Shown here: positions 59,005 to 64,000 of the stretch, piece by piece | Layout of the letters: the number at the start of each line of letters is the position of its first letter | How positions within the stretch are numbered: position 1 is the stretch's first letter | Position numbers and translations under genes: made by a program | Notes under the pieces: model-generated | Seen by the model: the letters and a program-made list of their open reading frames with translations, nothing else | Databases searched by the model: none | What the model was told of the DNA's origin: nothing | DNA from: Protopterus annectens | Lineage: Eukaryota; Chordata; Ceratodontiformes; Protopteridae | Direction of reading: 5' to 3' | Assembly (NCBI RefSeq): GCF_019279795.1 | Contig: NC_056732.1 | Location: 1,639,852,757 to 1,639,916,756 of the forward strand | DNA length: 64,000 nt

Positions 59005-59994
59005 TTAGGGTGGTGAATTTGTCATTTGAACCTTGCCTAAAAAAGGCACTATAGTGGTGGCTAGAGCCTTAGCCAGTATCCGGAATCCCAGGGGCGACAG
59101 GTGCAGGCCATCTCTAGCAAAGCATCGTGGCTTGTCAATCATGTCATCCCAGGCAGACAGATACTGGATCCCCTTAGAATGACACCAGAAGTTTAGCCAA
59201 TTGTTGAAGTCAATCATTTTGTCCTTGTACTATGGTATCATTCTGGGTGATGGCAGGATGCAACTCAGGGCTAGGGTCATACCTGCCTGGGCTACAAGAT
59301 CGGACAGCTCCTCCATGTCCCTTTTCATGTAGTCCAAGGAGGTACGTCTCAGGTCATTCACACCAACATGGACAATGACAGAGTCATATTTGTACTTATT
59401 GTGGAGTGACCTGAGTGCATGCGTTATGTGGCGGATCCTGGCACCCGACAGGCAGCTGACAGTAACTTTCTCCTTGTTTAGCCTGGTGAGTGGAACATCA
59501 GTGTGCCTGACTAGAGAGTCACCTATGACTAGAGTGTTGGGTACGTTGTTATGCCTTATGGGCCGTGGTTGAGTGGCACACTGAGTTTGTGGGTTATGTG
59601 TCATTTGGGTTGTGTTGGGGGGTGGAGGTTGCTTTTGTTTCTGCTTTGGAGGTCCCTGTTGCTTGAGCAGGTTTTTATTGAGAGCCTCCACAAATGTAGG
59701 TGTGTGTTTTGTGTTTCTATGTGTGTGTTTTGGTGGTGTACGTCTTGAGGGACTATGTGCTTAGTGTGGTGTGGTGCAAGTGTTTACCTTCTCCTCTTGA
59801 CTGTCTAGTCCAGTCTTGGGTGAAGAAAGCTTTGCTTCCAGTTTGGCTATATAAGTGCATCTCTCACAGGTTGTAGTGTTGGGTGGTAGGAGGAGAGGGT
59901 TGTCTGTGTACATGAGGCAATTACTGCATTGCCCCAAGATACCCAGATTCATCAGGTAGACAGGAGAAAACACCGGGGGCTGACCCTTAGACAT
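59005..59994 (-). pseudogene. CR1-F ORF1: zinc-motif and SGNH esterase protein, two nonsense codons
   Basis: The frame is 330 codons including its stop, exactly as in D, with MSKGQPPVFSPV at the start. Stops at codon 78 (TAA) and codon 255 (TAG, where D has CAG) are the only breaks visible. CSNC and CERC, VIGDSLVRH, HVGVNDLR and DGLHLSPLGF are all present, so the catalytic triad is intact in sequence. Confidence 0.87.
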
Positions 59995-60746
59995 GCCCGG
60001 ATAGGTGCTTATTTGTTAAGTACTAGAAACTGTTTTCCTCTAGACAGTGTGGAAAGTTGAGTGCTGTAGTAATTTGTAGTTTATTTAGTGCTTACAATAA
60101 GTTCTAAACAAGTGCTGAAACAAAAAACTGGCTAGTTCTAAGAAACAAAATTAAGCTAGAAGGCTTCCCTCCAACACAGAAAGGCTTGGGGGCCTAGAAG
60201 CCTACAAATAGTCCTGTACACAGCACATCTATATCCAGGCTAGACTACCCACAGAAAAGGCAGGAAACAAGCTTAGGAAACGTTTTTTTTTTTTTTTTTT
60301 TTTAGTGGAAAGAGAGAAAGGAGTAGCAGAAACTAAGCTGATTGGCCTTCTCAAATGTTCTCCCTGTACTGGGTAGAATGAGGTAATGACACTAGACTGG
60401 GAGGAGGGTCCCAGATCAAATTTACACTAGGGGCAGGCAACTGCAAAGCCACCAACTATAAAATTTTAAACAGCTAAAGGAGCCTCTAGGAAAAAGAGTT
60501 TAACTGCAACAAGTTATCAGAAACAAACAACCCAACAGATGCTTAATAAAAGTGGACAATTTCCAGTTAATACCTCACACACAGTGAAACTAGCTAGAAA
60601 AATACACAGTACACAAAGTGCTATAGGTTCATAGGTTCATAGGTTCATACTAGGCTATCTGCCCTAGGGCATTTATAAGCCTAGCCAGAATGTGTTTGGC
60701 TTTCGCCACCCATTTTAAATTTATTTTGCTATGCCCTTCTTCGAGG

Positions 60747-63544
60747 TTAGTATACTGTGCCTCTGTCTAACAGTGACACAGAAGTGATACCCGGGGTAAA
60801 CCTACGATCTCCCATCCACTCATCAAGATTCCTCTTGAAGAGAGTCAGTGAGGGACTCTGCCTAACCTGGACTGGGATTTTATTCCAGAGTGAAGGGAGC
60901 CTCTGGGTTATGAATCTGTCCCTCCAGCATGTCCTATTTATTTCAGTGCTGAGGTTCAAGTCTCTCAAGCGCGTAGCTCGATGGGATTTGGATTTTCTGA
61001 GGTGCAGCATGTCCATTAATTCCGGGTTGGACATGGCTTTACACGTCAGGCACAGATCGCCTCTGAAAAGGCGGTATGCCACTGAGTAGAGCTGGAGTTT
61101 CTTTAACCGGGCAGCATATGGCATCTGTTTGAGCCCTTTGATCCTCTTGGTGAGGTACTTTTGGGGTCTTTCCAGTTGCTGCAGGTGTCTGGTAAGGTAC
61201 ATCCCAAAAGGGGCATTGTACTCAATTATGGGCCTGATGAGGGATGAGTAAAGAGGCACGATGACCTCCCCTGATCTAGATGTGAATCCCTTCATGATTA
61301 GGTGGGCTATATAAAATGTTTTTCTAACCACTTTGGCTACGTGGTTGTCAAATAAGAGATTGCTATCAACTTGGGTCCCCAGGTCCCTAATTACTTCTTC
61401 TGTACTTAATGGATTACCACCTATGTGGTAATTTGTGGGCACTTTGTTTTTGCCAAAGGGGATGACTATACACTTTTTGGCATTTAGCTTGAGGCTATGG
61501 CTCTGGCACCAGTTGTCTGTTTCTATGAGGCCCTTTTGGAGGATGCTTGTGTCGGCTGGAGAGTCGATTATGGCGCCCAGTTTGCAGTCATCTGCGAACT
61601 TGGTCAGCCACAGTCCTTCCGTGTTGGCCTGTACCTCCAAGAAATATATACCGAACAAGAGAGGTCCCAGGACTGAGCCTTGTGGGACACCACTTGTAAC
61701 TGGTTTGGAGTCTGACATGGCTCCAGCAATTCTAACCATGTGGGTTCTGTCCTTGAGCCAGTTTGCAATCCATCTAGTGACATAGGGGTTTATATTTAAG
61801 CTGGTGAGCTTATCTATAATGCCCGACTGGGGTATTGTATCGAAGGCTTTTGCGAGGTCCAGGTAGGCTGTGTGGACCACCTTCCCCTCGTCAATGGCCT
61901 TGGTGACTGTTTCAAAGAAATCAACCAGGTTTAAGAGACAGGATCTGCCGTTAACAAAGCTGAACTGGGTAGGATCCAGTGTCTGTAGGTCCCCAATATC
62001 TTTATTTATGAGGTCCATGATGATCCTTTCCATAGGTTTGCAGACCAAGCTAGTCAGGCTTATGGGGCGATAGTTTCCAGGATCCATTGAGGCACCACCT
62101 TTATGGAGAGGGACCACTGTTGCTGTACGCCACTCTTTGGGCACATATCCTGTAGTAAGGCTGAGATTGAACAGTAGTTTTATGTTTGGGTTTAGCTCTT
62201 CTTGGAGTTCATGTAGGACGCAGCCCAGGACACCGTCTGGTCCCATTGATGCTGTGTTTTTTGCTTTGGAGAGGGCGGCTCTTACCTGAGCATCTGAGAT
62301 GTCAGGGGGGCAGCACTCTTCTGGGATAGATATTTGCCCTTTTGGTGGGGAGAGGGGGGAGAAGTTTGCGCTGAACCTGTCAGCTAGGATGTTGGCAATG
62401 TCTGTGGGTTCAGTGTATTTTTTGTCATTTTGGACTAATTCTGAGCATATCTGGGAATTACCACTCAGGTTCCTAACATAACTAAAGAAAGCCTTGTGTT
62501 TACCCTTAGTGTCCTGTGCAATATTTCTCTCGAAGCTGGCCTTAGACAATTTTATGAGTGCCCGTAGTTTTTTGCTAATACTGATCAGTGATGCCTTCCC
62601 TTTTTGGGATTTTGCTCTATCATTTAGTAGCTTCCTCCTTCTATTGTATAGTTTGTTTATGGCTGGGGTCCACCAGACAGGACATCTGCCTTTGGAGGAT
62701 TGGGTCTTGGTTTTATTTGGGATCGCATGATCCATGCATTCCTGAAGGTGTTCATAGAATGCGTTTATAAAGGATTCTGCGGTCTGGGCCATATTTTCCA
62801 CAGGCCCGGGGGCTTTGAAGGATTCCACCTCGGTTTTGAGGAGTGTGAAATTTGCTTTAGAGAAGTTTTTCACTGTGGTTTTCTGGGCAGGGGGTGGGGT
62901 CAGGATGTGAATATCTAATGAGATTAGTTTATGGTCTGATCTTACCAGTGAGGGATACACTTCTGGTCTGGAGCATAGAGTCCCCATGTTGGTGATGATC
63001 AGGTCCAGTATGTTTTCTCCTCTTGTGGGTGTGGTAACAAGTTGTTCCATAGCATTTGAGTTTATAAATTCTAGGAACCTTTGGGCTAGGGTGTTGGAGC
63101 TAGAGTAATGCTCCCAGTCTATGTTTGGGTAGTTGAAGTCGCCCAATATAATGGTGTTTGGAGAGACCTTCATATTTTCCAGTGTTCTCAGGAAGGCCGA
63201 GTGGGGTTCCTGGGTTTGGGAGGGTGGTCTGTAGCAGGCTATAAACTGGAAGGCAGTTTTACCCACTGTTAGTTGCACATGGATAGTCTCTGATGCTTCG
63301 TGCTTTGCCACCAACCTGGAGGTGTGGGTATCTTTGATGAATATCGATACTCCCCTCCTTTTGTGGTTCGGTCCAAGTTTTGGGGCCGAAAAGCATGGTA
63401 TGAGGTATAACCTGGTAGTGCTGGGGTGCTCTCGGGAGCCCTGAACCAGGTTTCTGTTACTGCACAGATATCGATGTTCTCCATGCTAAGGAGAGTTTCG
63501 AGTGCGTGCATCTTGAGGTTTAGACTTCTGGCATTGAGTAGCAT
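60747..63544 (-). pseudogene. CR1-G ORF2: endonuclease and reverse transcriptase, single frameshift
   Basis: From ATG at 63,544 to TAA at 60,747 the length is 2,798 bases. One missing base near 63,350-63,355, in the GGAGGGGG run of the GGGVSIF block, splits it; correcting that one base would give about 932 residues. Blocks: LLNARSLN, TETWFRAP, LGDFNYPNIDWEH, LVRSDHKLISL (endonuclease, residues 1-230), then ASMGPDG, VVPLHKGGA, SLVCKPMERII, FVNGRSCLLNL, YLDLAKAFDTIPQSG, SGVPQGSVLGPLLFGIYF, LTKFADDCKLG and the C-terminal LWNKIPVQ. All catalytic motifs recognisable by eye are intact. Transcription would come from its own 5' region beyond the window. Confidence 0.92.
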
Positions 63545-63573
63545 TACTCTTAGTTTCTTATCCCTTGTGATAC

Positions 63574-64000
63574 CTATGGAGGTGTATTTGTCTTTTGAGC
63601 CTTGCCTAAAAAGGGCACTATGGGGGTAGCAAGAGCCTTTGTCAATATCCGAAAGCCCAGGGGTGACAGGTGCAAGCCGTCCCTAGCGAAGCATCGTGGC
63701 TTGTCGAGCATATCATCCCAAGCTGACAGGCATTGGATCCTCTTTGAATGACACCAGTACTTAAGCCAATTGTTGAAATTGATCATCTTGTCTTCATATT
63801 ATGGCATCATTCTTGGTGAGGGTAAGATGCTACTCAAGGTCAGGGTCATACCAGCCTGGGATACATGCTCAGAGAGCTCCTTTATGTCTCTTTTCATGTA
63901 GTCCAGGGAGGTACGTCTCAGGTCATTCACACCAGCATGGACAATGACTGAGTCATATTTGTACTTGCCTTGGGGTGACCTGAGTGCTTGTGTTATGTGG
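63574..64000 (-). pseudogene. CR1-G ORF1, 3' part (esterase domain), cut by window end
   Basis: Visible blocks from the window edge: a HVG/AGVNDLRRTSLDYM-type segment near 63,890-63,945 (with HAGVNDL in place of HVGVNDL), ILPSPRMMP, a TAA nonsense codon near 63,799-63,801, then NFNNWLKYWC, LSAWDDML and DGLHLSPLGF with the catalytic aspartate and histidine. It ends TNTPP with a stop at 63,574. The nonsense codon replaces the same glutamine that is TAG in copy F. Confidence 0.82.

Larger units (their letters stand above)
56090..60622 (-). mobile_element. CR1 retrotransposon copy F, nearly full length
   Basis: Minus strand: a partial 5' unit (60,470-60,622) matching the D unit from TAGCACTTTGTGTACTGT onward but with an internal deletion, the D-type leader (60,000-60,460), ORF1 (59,994-59,005), ORF2 (58,975-56,176) and a 3' UTR ending in CTATGAACC near 56,090. 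It is closely related to D (same leader, same TTG in place of ATG at ORF2). Its 5' end directly meets the 3' end of copy G. Confidence 0.9.
60624..64000 (-). mobile_element. CR1 retrotransposon copy G, continues past the window
   Basis: The minus-strand 3' end shows three GGTTCATA units (CTATGAACC repeats) at 60,624-60,648, then the 3' UTR, ORF2 (63,544-60,747) and the 3' part of ORF1 (from 63,574 to the window end). Sequence groups with copy A (HKASEI, ESFKAP, KGLT-type residues) rather than D/F. It has the best preserved ORF2 in the window. Confidence 0.9.

Overview
The window is repeat-dominated, non-coding DNA from a large animal genome, most likely a vertebrate. It carries CR1, L2, L1/Tx1-like and RTE-like LINEs, Penelope-like elements, a HARBI1-type transposase remnant, tRNA-derived SINEs, fold-back DNA elements and long TA/CA microsatellites. 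No convincing host protein-coding gene, genuine tRNA or rRNA was found. I cannot name the species: a fish, lungfish or amphibian-like genome fits the mix, but this is inference.

The main occupant is one CR1-type non-LTR retrotransposon family, present as eight relatively recognisable copies (A-H) plus older relatives. Plus strand: A (6,351-12,275), B (16,225-21,695), C (25,262-28,305), D (37,291-42,822), E (44,053-47,202). Minus strand: F (56,090-60,622), G (60,624 to beyond the window end), H (33,981-34,879). The consensus is a long 5' UTR made of tandem units, an ORF1 of 329 residues with a CX2C..CX2C zinc-type motif and an SGNH/GDSL esterase domain, and an ORF2 of about 930 residues with an apurinic-type endonuclease and a reverse transcriptase (FADD). 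A short 3' UTR ends in a hairpin followed by copies of an 8-bp CTATGAAC-type repeat. D and G are the least damaged: G needs one frameshift repair in the visible ORF2, D two in ORF2 and one nonsense reversal in ORF1. No copy is fully intact.

Layout. 0-6.3 kb: old LINE debris (L1/Tx1-like, two SINEs, an old CR1, an RTE-like LINE with an ATGG microsatellite, another RT tail). 6.3-13.9 kb: CR1-A with about three 620-bp 5' units, then two old CR1 fragments in opposite orientations. 14-16.2 kb: CT/TA/CA-rich DNA. 16.2-21.7 kb: CR1-B with different 5' tandem arrays. 22.7-24.6 kb: TA/CA microsatellites holding two fold-back elements. 24.6-28.3 kb: Penelope remnant, then CR1-C interrupted by an L2-type tail. 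28.3-31.6 kb: mostly featureless. 31.6-36 kb: Penelope remnant, a second LINE family split by CR1-H, and an L2 3' end. 37.3-47.2 kb: CR1-D, then a fold-back relative containing a SINE and CR1-E. 47.9-49.3 kb: Penelope-like element with RT and GIY-YIG parts. 49.3-53.3 kb: three tRNA-headed SINEs, an old CR1 and a GT microsatellite. 54.9-56 kb: HARBI1-like remnant. 56.1-64 kb: CR1-F and CR1-G head to tail on the minus strand.

How they work together: the LINEs supply reverse transcriptase, and the SINEs here carry 3' tails matching the CR1 and L2 elements, with a third tail type ending in GAA/GA. That is the sequence signature of SINEs borrowing LINE machinery. Nested insertions (L2 tail in CR1-C, CR1-H in another LINE, SINE and CR1-E in a fold-back element) give a relative order of activity.
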